Shown one piece after another: positions 36,650-49,000 of a stretch of DNA of 64,000 nt. Each line of letters begins with the position of its first letter. Position 1 is the stretch's first letter. The stretch covers positions 3,663,001 through 3,727,000 of the forward strand of contig JAJFZO010000049.1 in NCBI GenBank assembly GCA_021397835.1. The letters run 5' to 3'. The DNA comes from Moringa oleifera (taxonomy: Eukaryota > Streptophyta > Magnoliopsida > Brassicales > Moringaceae). The position numbers and the translations under genes were made by a program. The notes below the pieces were generated by a model, which saw nothing but the letters and a program-made list of their open reading frames with translations, did no database searches and was not told the origin of the DNA.

Positions 36650-37272
36650 TAAAAGTGTTCGCGGTGTGGTTTGATTGGTTTATACTTTTTTTTAGCAAAC
36701 CAAACAATTGTTATGGTTTGACAATTACCTCTAATCATGCAATTTGATTCAAATAATATAAATTAGACCAAACTGCATTACAAAATGCAATGTTATTTGG
36801 TTTATCAATATGCTTTTAAAAGTAAATATCAATTATCATGTAACATTGACTTACTATAAATAAAAAAAAATCAAAACATTAATCATAATCAATTTTAGAG
36901 TTCAAAATTTATGAAAGCTTATACAAATAAATTAAAATACTAACTTAAAAATTCAAAATTAAAACGTGTACAAACCAATCAAAATACTAACTTAAAAGTT
37001 TAAAGTTTGTCAAAATTTTTAGAAAGAGATTTTGAATAAAAATTGCTTGGGCTTGAGCTTAAACTTGAACTTTCAACAAGTGATTGAGAATAAAACTAAT
37101 TATGAATTTTTATTAAATACAGTGCGATTTAGTTTTAAGTCAACTTGTTTATGTTTTTTAAAAAATCAAATCGTATTAATGTGATTTGTATTTTTTCAAA
37201 TCATTAATTTAAAAAATTGCATGATTTGATATAACAGTTTTCATGATTTATCGATTTTTTTGAACACCCCTA
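36650..37272. mobile_element. Decayed hAT-type MITE
   Basis: The left end reads TAAAAGTGTTCGCGGTGTGG and the right end TTTGAACACCCCTA. Read on the opposite strand the right end is TAGGGGTGTTC, giving terminal inverted repeats with about 8 of 11 matches. Flanking 8-mers CTTAAGGA (36642-36649) and CTCAAAGG (37273-37280) agree at 5 of 8 positions, as expected for an old 8-base target duplication. The interior is rich in GTTTGGTTT-like words on both strands, typical of a non-coding hAT MITE family common in dicots. No transposase frame is present. Confidence 0.5.
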
Positions 37273-39776
37273 CTCAAAGGTTGATGATCTAAAAACACCA
37301 ATTCTTTAATGGAGCTTCGAGCTTTGTTTTAAGTGATGAAGCTAAACATTCAAAAGAGCAAAAATTTTATCATTTATATGACATTAAAAAAGAAGCACAG
37401 ACATTGAAGTCATTTGGTGAGCATGGAACCATCAGAGATGTCAGAAGATTTTGTTATTATGTTCCTCAAGGTCAAATCAAGCCAAAGGAATGGTCCATTA
37501 ATATTGATAGTAAGTTTGGTGGTCACTTGAGAGTGTCGTGGTAGATCTTGATTAATTATCAATGATGAACCTATTTTTAATTGGCATAATAAAAAGGGTC
37601 AAAAGAAAAAAAAATATGGTAAAAATAGCCATTATTAAGTAAGAGAGAATTAAAATCCATCATTTTAAATTAATAAATAAATTATAAAATTTTGATTTTA
37701 TTCTTAATTAATTAATAATATGGTTGATGATCCGATAATAAAAAGTTTATTTCGATCAATTTAATATGAGGATTTATATTTATTATTTTTAAAATAAGAG
37801 ACTTATTTAGTAACATATCAAATATCGAAATAAATTTTTTATATTTCTCAACTAAATTGTTATTATTATTTTGATAAATTATATATATATATAGAAATTT
37901 TTAATTTAATATAAATAATCTATTTTTTATTTTAAAAGAAGTTATTCATATTGACTTTTTTTTTTGAATTTTTACAATGTAAAATGTCAAAAAAAGGTAT
38001 TTTTAGTGTGTTATTTTTTTTTAATTTTTAAGGATGATAATTGAATATTTATTTATATCTGTGAAAAATTTTAAATTAAAGTTTGTTGTGTTGAATTCGT
38101 AATTTAAGTAACTTCTTTTAAAAATTAAAGGTAAAGATCAATTTAAATTTGATGGTTATTTTATGTTATAAAATTAGTTTAAAATACTATAATATTTTAA
38201 TTATAAATTACAAATAATACAATGATTTATTTAAATATTTACTTTAAATTTATTTTATATTTTTATATGATAATGCCAGCATATTATTTCTACTTTAAAG
38301 GACATAGTTTTGATCATGCACTAAAGTTTGTTTTTTGTACCAAAAAGTTCGGCAATAAGCTCCATTGTGTGGCCTGTGAACTAATGGTCTAAGTTCATAT
38401 CCACACAAAAGCTCAAAAATTGGTCGGGCTAATTCCCTCTTCTACTTGCAAACTATGTGTTTCATGACTTACTCATAAATTTTGCTCTTTATATTATATT
38501 TATAAGCTATTTTGTTAAATTTAAAATAAAAAATTTTAATAAGTTTTAAACAAATCTAGCCAATAAATTTTACATTAATCAATTAATAAAAAATTTCATT
38601 TATTCAATTTAAAATAAATAACATAAATTAATGAATAAATCTCAACATAAAAAATAAACAATAATAGAAATGGTATAAAAATTTTAGACTTTTAAAGTAT
38701 GGAATACTTTCTTATAATTAAAAAGAAATATATGTTGTTGTCTCATTATAAATTAAAATTTAACATGTAAAATATAATATTAATAAGTATTTAAAATTAT
38801 CTAGATTTCTTTAATAAATAAATTAAATGAAATTACATTATTTTGAGTTATAAAAATATATATAAATTAAAAATGTATAAGATATAAATTACTTTATTTT
38901 TTTAATATTATAGTACACTAAAATTTAATAATTTTTTTAGAAATTTATTTCTATAAATACGATATACATATTTTTATAAGTTTAATACACATATTGTATG
39001 AATTATACATATATATATATTAAAAAAAGTGATAACAATGTTGATGAATTATGTTATTAATTTTTTTAATTGATAATTTTTTATGTTTATAAAATTTATT
39101 TTAATTTACATAAATTTAATCAATTAACTTATTTAATCGATTTTAATCAAAGAATTAACTTACTGAATGATTCGATTTAAAATATAAAATTTAAAAATCA
39201 TTTATTTTTAAATAAGTAACCCTAACTTAATTTAATTATTAAACATATCACACTAAAACTCTCACGGTCGATCGTAAATCAACTTATTCAACAACATACC
39301 TTATGACAAAGCTTCCAAACCAGGGAAAGAAGTTTTCTTAAAAGAAAAAACTTAAAACAATGCAATTTGGTAATTATAATAACTTAAAAAATTATTTTGA
39401 ACATCGTTTTTAATAAAGCGTATTATTGTTGACTTCATAAAATATATACTGATTTTTTTACACAAAAAATATGATCATTTAAATAACGCAAGAAAAACTC
39501 TGTCAATACAATTAGTTTATCAAATATGTATTTATGCATCTCAATATCATTTATTGAATTCGTAGTTTTTCAATATAAAATAGTTAAAATCAATTACGAT
39601 CAAAGTAACACACTCATACTGCACAATATAACGTGTCAATGACAATTGCTTGAATTATTATAATCAAGATTATAATACTTTAATTAATGTTTATGCATAT
39701 GCTGAAAATTGTACATTTAATATTTTATGGATTAATGCAAATTAAAAGAAAACAATTAAAATTAGTGATGGGGCAT
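37273..39776. other. AT-rich intergenic DNA upstream of NDUFS5
   Basis: Mostly AT-rich low complexity. A possible decayed RNase H-like fragment lies at about 37430-37550 (see findings). No gene is supported until the NDUFS5 promoter. Confidence 0.5.
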
Positions 39777-39782
39777 GGCCCA
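39777..39782 (+). promoter_or_regulatory. Site II-type motif upstream of NDUFS5
   Basis: GGCCCA lies 189 bases upstream of the NDUFS5 ATG. Site II (TGGGCY) elements are known in promoters of plant nuclear genes for respiratory-chain proteins. A single copy is weak evidence. Confidence 0.35.
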
Positions 39783-39970
39783 ACTACTGAGGCCGGACCG
39801 ATTCTAGCGTTTTGGTCATTTACCTGTGCCCAGCAATAACCAGCTGGAGTTAGCAGACCCGCAATTTATCTGGGTACTCTGCAGTTCGTCGGTTGGAGCA
39901 GAACGGAATTTTTAAGGCACATCACTATTGCGGTTAGGCCATAGATTCGCCTCCTCTGAGATAGAGAGAG

Positions 39971-42494
39971 ATGGCATCAGGTTGGGGAGTCAACGGGACC
40001 AAAGGCAGGTGCTATGATTTCTGGGTCGACTTCAGTGAGTGCATGTCTCGTTGCAGGGAACCCAAGGACTGCGCTCTCCTCCGTGAAGACTATCTCGAAT
40101 GCCTCCACCATTCCAAAGAGGTTTTCTCTCTCACTCTCTATTTAATATTCCATTAGTTGCAACTCGATTTAATTCCAATGTTGGCATCGATTTGGAATTT
40201 TTAGACTAATGCATAGGTCGTGACTCCGTGGTAGCGTCTGTCAAAACCCTAATTAGTTCTGGTGCATTCAGATTCTATAGATTTATATATCCACCTCGGT
40301 AAAATCTGTTTGGGATTGCCTTGATGATTTTGGGTTTGGTGAATCTCGATTCTTGTATGATTCTATTGGTAAATGCCGTGTATCAAATGTGGCACAAGCT
40401 TGGAGAGGGGATTTCGAAGTTGATGTCGAGTTGATAAATTTTCAGTAATAAGGAAAAGTATTTCTGTTCATTTATTATAGCCTAGAGTGTATCTTGCATA
40501 CTATTGTTGGCGCTGAAATAAAAAATAAACGAAGTTACCAATTAACTTGCTTGAGTTGAGTAGCACACTAAGTGGCTCTTTTTAAGTCATTTAGCGGTTT
40601 TGCTCAAGATGTTGAAGTCATATACAGTCCTGTTGTTCCTGAGATAAAACAATCCAAAAATCTATTCTATCTCGGACCTCGGACCTCCAATGCTTTATAA
40701 AATATTGAAAATCCTACACCTTCTGGAATAGTGTTACTCAAAAACCAAAAGAAAAGAAACTGAGAAAGCCCGGAAAGAGAGAGCTCAAAAATGTTGTGTT
40801 AGCGTTTTGGCTCTCTTTGGTGAGAAGAATTTTGGGATAATTGAGGAAATTGTGGGAGAATAATGTTGGGCGGACTAAGTCTATTGACTTAAACATCATA
40901 ACATGGAGTAAGACTTGGTGTCACTACATAATAAGAAGTGGGATCAATGCAATAACTTTCTTCCTACCCTTCGAAGTCCTTATGCCTCTCGAAGCCCTCT
41001 ATGCCGCCACCGACCCAACATACCCAAACTTGTCCCAACAAGACCAAGACTCTCCCAAATTTCTCCAGTTCATAACAGGATGAGATTTGTGGATTCTACT
41101 TGCTCTTTTACATAAGAAGCACCTATTCAAAAGTATTGGTCTCCTTTTCTATAAGTTGTCAATGGTTAGAAGCTTACCCTAATCTACCTGCCATGCAAAA
41201 ATGCCATCTTCAGGGTTGCTCTTACCTTTCAAATTAAATTCCAAGGTATTTAAGTAGACATCTCACTTCTTTTTTATCTTTGGATAACCGAGGGTGGATA
41301 TCTCACCTCCTCGGACAGCAACAACCTTCTTGAAGAAAGACTTCATATAAAATTTTTATTCTTTGCCCTCCCTGCAAGAAGCCCTAGCTTCAATACTCAA
41401 ATCTGGTTTGAACTTGTAAATATGCTCCAAAAACTGCCCAACCAGCCCAATCTCCTAATCCGGTGCATCTCTCCTAAATGCAACCTCCCATGTCACGGCT
41501 CCCTCATGTGAAATGATGTATTCACTTGCCCATGCTTTCTTGTTACAAACAAGTTGATAGGAATCCGGGAATACATTAAAAAACGGTCTATTTCCATATC
41601 ACAAATCTTGCCACAATTTATGCATACGTACTACAAGCACGCATTTACTGTGGTTACTTCTAAAAAACCCTCATGCTCTCTCTTATATATCTTTTATACT
41701 TGGTTTTCAATTTTAAGTTTTATTACATCGCTTTACTTAAAAAGAAAAGGTTATGTGAAATGATGGTACGACTGGAATAGTATGGAAGGTATCATATTTT
41801 GAATGTAGTGTGAGAAATCCTATGACCATTCTATCTAAGATATGTCTTCAGTAAAGTTTTGTGAAATTGTAGATGAGAATAGAAAATTAAAATTATATGT
41901 AAATGAGAACACGCACAGTCATTAGGTAAAACTGTCTGTGTCTTTTGCTTTATTTTCTTCTTAGTCCTTTTATATTTCTTTTATACTTGGTTGTCTTTCT
42001 TTTTTCAAAGAGGTTAATCAGGAGGTGATAGATTTGTTGATGAAGTGTAGTGTTATATAACTTGAAAGTTTTTTGTGGCCATAACTGGTCCAAAATGTCT
42101 ACATGAGGAAATATCATGTAATTGGCTAGCCTTTGATTGTTCAGGGGAATACCTGATTGTCCGATTTCATTCTAAGCATGTCTGATAGTATCTCTTATTC
42201 TTCTATGTAATTGACTTTAGTTGTTTCAAGAAAGTATGATTTATTGCTGGGGGTGGAGGGGAGGGGGGGTGGGGTTGAGATTCTTGTGTCATGGACATTT
42301 GTTTCACGTCTCCACGAATAGACTCATTTATCACCTTAGTTTGCATTGTATTATATTGAATTGTTTCTGGTCCTTTGGGATATTTATTGCAGTTTCAACG
42401 AAGAAACAGAATATATAAGGAGGAGCAGCGTAAACTAAGAGCAGCTGCACGGAAGGCTAAAGAGGGTGGAGATGAAGTTGCGGGCCATCATTAG
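39971..42494 (+). CDS. NDUFS5: NADH dehydrogenase (complex I) iron-sulfur protein 5-like subunit
   Basis: Two exons, 39971-40120 and 42393-42494, encode 83 aa; they are separated by a 2272-base intron. The protein has a twin CX9C motif, Cys14-x9-Cys24 and Cys34-x9-Cys44, with a further Cys28, followed by a charged helix (RRNRIYKEEQRKLRAAARK). NDUFS5 (15 kDa subunit) is an accessory subunit of the complex I membrane arm on the intermembrane-space side; twin CX9C proteins are imported and oxidised by the Mia40 pathway. Despite its name it binds no iron-sulfur cluster. The donor GTTTTC is weak but homologues support the join. The intron houses a LINE remnant. Arabidopsis relatives recalled are At3g62790 and At2g47690. 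Confidence 0.93.
40800..41520 (-). mobile_element. Degenerate LINE (non-LTR retrotransposon) fragment with zf-RVT region
   Basis: Reading the minus strand in NDUFS5 intron 1, broken frames resemble the C-terminal end of plant LINE reverse transcriptases. A WEVAFRRDAPD-like segment (about 41460-41500) precedes, after stops and shifts, LLTIDNL, a stop, and LLNRCFLCK at about 41105-41175. The last part is the zf-RVT signature that normally reads LTxDNLxKRxxxLxNRCxLC. Stops and frameshifts show it is dead. Boundaries are approximate and no poly(A) tail or target duplication was identified. Confidence 0.6.
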
Positions 42495-45480
42495 CCATAA
42501 TCTCTATTTGCAACCTATGATCTTTAAATTCCAGGAATAAAGAGTGAAGTGAAGATTTTGTCTTTGTGTAGACTGCTTTCCTAACTTGTTTATCTTGGCT
42601 TTGTTTTCTCTGGATTTTATGTGCACTTCCCGCCCACTCTCCTCGTTTCTTCTATGGCTCTGTGCACTAAGGCAGAGATCAATTTATTGTTACTTCAGTA
42701 TCTTCAGTGCAGATATTGGCTTTCTAGGTGAATTTGATATGTCCAGTGAAAAGGAAATTTATTGGGTTGGTATGGCCGGTAAGAATGCATTGAGTTCATA
42801 ACACTTGCTTGTGTGGGCACATTTGCGTAACATCATATACTGTAAGCTTATCCTCCCTTAGAACCTCATGTAAACATTTCATTTATGATAACCATTTTGT
42901 TGTTGTTCATGTCATTTGGTGGAATGATTGATTTTAATTGTAGATAGGAGGAGTGGATGCTAAGAACCAACAAGGGAATTCTCTATATGCTTGCAACTTT
43001 TAATATAACTACATGGTTGATCATGATTAGTGATGATTTTTCATCATTATAGCTTGAGCATAGACGTTGTAGTTATATTTATTTAACAGAAACAGAAGAA
43101 TCATAGTGCAAGCTTTCTTCCACTTTTTTCCTTGTGAAGTTGCTCCAGGTCCAGGTTTTATGGTTTGTGATTTTCAATTATCCCTTGTCCCTCCTACTCT
43201 TATGTTTTTACATAAGAATGATTTGTTTTGAAGTTTTATTCATCACATGTAATTTAGTATTTTAATAACTATGATTTTCTTAAATTCTATTGTGTTAAAT
43301 TGAGTGTGAAAGAATTAGAAAAGAAATAACATTGTTTGACATTTTGGAAGTTACTCTCCCATGTTTGCTGGATGTGGGACGACAGTTTCAGATGAAGAAA
43401 TTTGTTTCCTTTTTATAAAGAAGTTTAGTCTTTTTATGAAAGTGCGCGATTGTTTTCCATTTGTTTCAGTTTTGTCAAGAGTGAATAGGTTTGCTTCAGT
43501 AAATTTATTGTCGTGGTTTGAATCATCTTTTTATTGTCAAGCACATTAATTAATTTTGTAGGTATGCTTTTTTTTTTCTTTTTTTGTTAAATTTATTCTT
43601 TCCCAATATAATCATGGAAAGTTGCAAATTGAGTTTAAAAGTTATCTATGCAATGTGGAAGTCCAATAAATTCTTTAAGATTTATAAATTCATGCAAAAT
43701 GTTGAAAAATTTATGAATGGGAAAATGAATGAGTTATGGAAAAGTTACATGTTAACAATTGACTCATATGATGTCTTGGGCGGGAAGGATGTGTAATTTC
43801 AAACTGAGTCAAGTTGTGTGAAAACATATTTTGATATTACAAATATGTTAGGATTAATATTTTGTTGATTTTGCTTGGTAGAGCATGCTGCGCAAATTTT
43901 AACATGTCCATATGGTATAAAACACATAATTTATATTTGTTTTTAGAGTTTTATTATAATTTATGAATTTATCTTTTTTTTATGAACTGAAAGTTTAATT
44001 AATCAGAAGGTTTCCAACCCTATTTTCATTTGCATTTTATTTCAAAATGCTTTTGAAAAAAAATAAAAACAAATGGTGGAAATATGGATCTAGCTCAAAT
44101 GTTAGTTATATGCTAAAAATATTATCAATGTAATAATTAATGATAAAATGCATTATATTTGAAAGTGTATTCAATATAATTTTTGAAATAAATTAAAAAA
44201 TAAATAATTTTAATTTTAATTTATAATTAAAGATAATAAATTTAGTTGATTTTATATTAATTTATTAATTCAATAAATAAATAAATTAAATGATATGACC
44301 TCAGATAATTTTTATGTATTCGAATCGGGTTGTATTAAATTATAAATTATAAATAAATTAACATATTACAATACAATATATTAATTTAATAAATTATATT
44401 AAATACATTATTTATTTATTTTATTTTAATAAAATTACTATTTTGTGTATATTTGTTGTTTTTGTGCTTAATCATATTTCTTATACTATGATTATTTTTT
44501 AAAAAAATTATTAATAATTATAAAAATAAATAAACTAAATAATTGAAAACTATTGTAACAATGAATTTATAACATGTTAATAATCAGGATTATAAAATTA
44601 AATAAATAATCAAAATGAACACATATTTTCTTTATTTTTGTTTTATTTTGAAATAAAAATAAAATTATGTAAATTTTATGTGAATTTAAAAATGAGGAAT
44701 GGGAGAATGAACCCAAATCTCTCCATTGGATTTTTATTTTCATTGCTATTAAGCAAAGTTAATATTTTATTATCTTATACATTTATTAAAAATATAAACA
44801 AAAAACTCAAAAATATTTTTATTTTATGACTTAAGAACTTAATTTTTTTAGATGATTAATATTATTATTTATGATTATGTTGATGAGAAACATAAATTTA
44901 TTATTATCTTTTAAAAAATTATTATTTATTGAAATAAAATTTTAAAATTTTTATCTTCTTGAAAAATGTAGTTTTAGGTAATATTTGTCATATTATTTTA
45001 TAATTATAATTTTTAAAAAAATATATAAATTTTTAATTTAAAATATAAAAATAATTTTAAAAAATATAATAAACTTGAAACAGTTCATTTTAGTTTCGAG
45101 TTCAAATAAATGTATGAATAAAATTATGTAAACATTTATATTAAATTGAATATCTCATTTCGATTTTTGTTTACTTGAAATCATATTAATTTTGATTATA
45201 AAAAAATAAACACATTCTCTGTTAGAGAAAACAAATACAAAGCATGAGTTCGAAGAGGAAAAACAGATATTAAAAAGTAAAGTTAATGATTTTATTTTAT
45301 TTGTATAATTACTCTGTGGTTATTATTTTAAATACCATAAAAGCTCAACTTGTTTATTTTTTGAACATTTTGAGTGAGGAAATTAGACAGCGAAACTGAA
45401 GAGAGCTGAGGTCACACTCTTTCACTCTTCAACAACTAGAAAAGTTACTCTCACCGCTATTTTACTCTTTATATTGCTTT
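42495..45480. other. Intergenic region between NDUFS5 and the SR gene
   Basis: After the NDUFS5 3' UTR the sequence becomes strongly AT-rich, particularly 43960-45240. Small frames at 42586, 43361, 43584 and 44638 show no recognisable protein. It also contains the inferred synteny junction relative to Arabidopsis. Confidence 0.55.
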
Positions 45481-46004
45481 CTATTGCTACCTCACCCACA
45501 CCCATTCCCAAGAAATATCAAAACCCTAATTTTTAAGCCTCTCCCTCTATCTGCATCTCAGAGACTCGCTCTTAGAAGGTACGATCTCGATTATCAGTTG
45601 AAACCCTACATGCTTCATGGATTAGCCGCTAGGGCTTTTTGGTACCTGTGGAAATCACAGCAGCATTTCTTTGTCATGCTTTATGTTGTGTTCGCTTCGT
45701 AAATATTTTGCATATTCACGCCGCCAAAACCTAATTGCTGAATAATAATTTTGCTGATGTTTATTTTCCTACATATGTTGATAAAAGAATTTAAGATTAA
45801 GATTGTCTTTAGCGTTGAGACACATATTTTCTTCTGTGTCGTTTTTGTCCCTATTATCTGCAACTAAACAGAAGGATTGTGTTTCCCTTTGATGGTTTTA
45901 TCTCATATTTGGGTTCCTTCTTGATTATTGTGCACATAAACCGTCGTGTCTGCATATACATTTTCATGATGTTAAGATCCATGTTGTTTGTTCAATCAGG
46001 AAGA

Positions 46005-49000
46005 ATGAGTAGCCGGTCAAGCAGAACCCTCTATGTTGGCAATCTCCCTGGTGATATTCGTGAGAGGGAAATAGAAGATTTGTTTGTCAAGGTAAAGACC
46101 TTCGTGTTGTATAAATTTAATTGAACAAGTCAATCCCTCATTATGAATTTTGCATTATATCGCAGTAGTGTCTCGATACTTTATCTTATTTAAGTCTATG
46201 CGAAACGTGTGATGTCAATATGTATGTGTAAATGTATGATTTTCGGCTGTTGTCATTTCCTTTTTCTCTTTTTGGTTTTTTTTTCCCCCTTGCTTGTTAA
46301 CCCTCTCTTTTTGTGGCTCTTCATGAATCTCTTCTTGGACGTGAGTGTAGATGATTCTTTAGTCACAAAGGATACTCAGCTTTTTCGCTCTTTCTGCCAT
46401 CTCTGACTTATAGGGGAAAGTCTTGACTGTGAACTTGTGACTAAAGAATGCTAAGAATTGATAGAAAAAACTTAATAAGTTGCCATGCTCCTCTTCTATA
46501 CACAATCAGCTGATCTGAGTGAGCCAAGCCGAAAACACACTTGTACCATGTGCTTGCTTTATGTTGCTTCTTGCTTTTGTTCACCTTTGTGCTTCACTTG
46601 TTTGTCTCATTGCTGCTGTTTCTGTTGTCATAATTTTTCTTGTCATTATTTTGGATATGTGGAAGATGTCAACAGCTGCCAATATGATTCTCGCAAGGGA
46701 TTTAATTAGTTTGCAGGAGTTGTAATGGATGTAAAAAATAATTAATTAGCGGAGTCTTTTGCCCCCTTTATGTTTTGTATCCTTCGTTTAATTATTTAAA
46801 AATTCTTTCCGTGACATGGAATCAACTAATCCAATTCCTCCTAAAAGGTTCGATTTGACAATTCTTTCATCTTTGGATTGTCTTCTTTGCCATTGCTGCT
46901 TGGTGGCTTATTTCTCAAGGCTTAATTGTGGAAGAATTTAATACCATTCTATTCTTTTATGCTGAAATAGTCATTGTCAAGCTCAGTGATGAGGATGGAT
47001 GTCTCTGACGTTCTTGAACCATTAAAGTTTCTTTGAAGTGATTTAGTTGTTTGATTCTTTATGGTTCTTCGACTGAGCAAGTTTTTTGCATGTAGCTGGA
47101 TAAGCTATAGCTGCAAATGAGAAACTGTATTACCGGAGCTGAGGTTATGCAAACATGAATATGATCCTTTTGTGTCTTTTTGGTTTCCTTTAACATAGGG
47201 CTAAGAATCATAAAAGAGGATGAGCTTTGTATTTTCTCAGTGAGTCCAACCCTGAATTGATGTTAGTTTGCATGATTTTCTTAACCTTATTAGTTTTAAT
47301 TGCAGTATGGACCTATAGCTCACATTGACCTGAAGATCCCACCAAGGCCCCCTGGTTATGCATTTGTTGAGGTGAGTTAGTTTTTACATAGTGTCCTTTC
47401 TGAAGCAGGGCAGGTGATATAATTATATTAGCATCCATAATCCAACTCCCCAAAACCAATTTTCTAGAACATGGTGCTAATCTCAAGATTTGGACTGACC
47501 ACACCAAGAGTTTTGGTCTTTGTGCCAGACCATATTATGTTACTGTACTTTTTCCCTGTCATTGTCTTTGTTTCAAGAAATTTTTTTGACAGTTTGAAGA
47601 GGCTCGAGATGCTGAAGATGCGATACGTGGTCGTGATGGCTATGATTTTGATGGGCATCGTCTACGGGTTAGTTATTCTTTTATATGTAGGTAATAGTAT
47701 GTATTGATTGGTTGATAGCTATGACACTTATTCATTATTTATGTTTGCCTGTGTATGTCACCGATTATAGGTGGAACTTGCACATGGTGGACGTGGGCGT
47801 TCATCAATAGATCGTCATAGCAGTTATGGTGGTGGTGGTGGTCGTGGACGTGGACCATCGAGACGCTCTGATTACCGCGGTGAGTAATTCATTTCAGTGT
47901 TACCATGTTCCAATTTTAGCTGTATGCCTATGATGACTTGAATTTTTTTTTTTCCATGCAGTCTTAGTGACAGGGTTGCCTTCTTCTGCTTCATGGCAAG
48001 ACCTGAAGGTTAGTACTCATAGCTTGAAGTGATGTTTGGTTGTTATTATCTTCTGTTCCTTTCAATCTCTTGCTGCTTATGCTGTGTTGTTTGTATGTGA
48101 GTGTGGCCATGCATTTTGTTAGGATTATATGTTAATATGGATAAAGCTTGATGTCAAGTACTTCCTTGTAGGATCACATGCGTCAAGCAGGAGATGTCTG
48201 TTTCTCTCAAGTCTTCCGTGATGGTAGTGGTAAGATTTTACATCCTAATAAATGAGAAAAGGCCTTTGTATGCTCATAAGATTGTGATTGGTCACTTTGT
48301 AAATCTAATTTATTTTTGTGGGGACCTTAACTTATTTAAAAAGAATTAAAGCAGGCAAGGAAAGTAGATCAGGTTAAACGTTTAATTGGATGGTGGTATT
48401 CTGATCTTTTTGTAGGTACAACTGGAATTGTGGATTACACAAACTATGAAGACATGAAATATGCAGTAAGTTTTTTAATTATATTTTCTTGTTTTTGACA
48501 GTGGATGAAACTTTGGGAACTCGATTTCTTGATTCTTATGTGTGGAACTTTTGTGTATTTTCATCTGCAGATAAAAAAACTCGATGACACTGAGTTTCGT
48601 AATGCATTTTCTCGAGCTTATGTTCGGGTATGATTGAAATAGAGCTGTATTTAACTCGTCTACTGTATTTTTTCATAGTTATTTGAATTATGATTCATTT
48701 TACTTACCATCCCATTCACATCTAGGTGAGGGAATATGACTCAAGGCGGGACCACTCAAGGAGCCCTAGTCGTGGCCGATCACGCTCAAGAGGTCGGGGT
48801 GATAGCCGGAGCCGCAGTCGCAGTCGTGGTCGAAGTTCTAGCCGTAGCAAGAGCAGAAGGTTGGGTAATGTTAATTTACTATATTGGATACAGTTGGTGG
48901 TTGAAGTTTATTGTTTGTTAACCCTGTAATCTATGCAGCAAGTCTCCTAAGGCCAGATCTTCACGGCGCTCACCTGTGAGGTCTAAATCACAGTCTGCTT

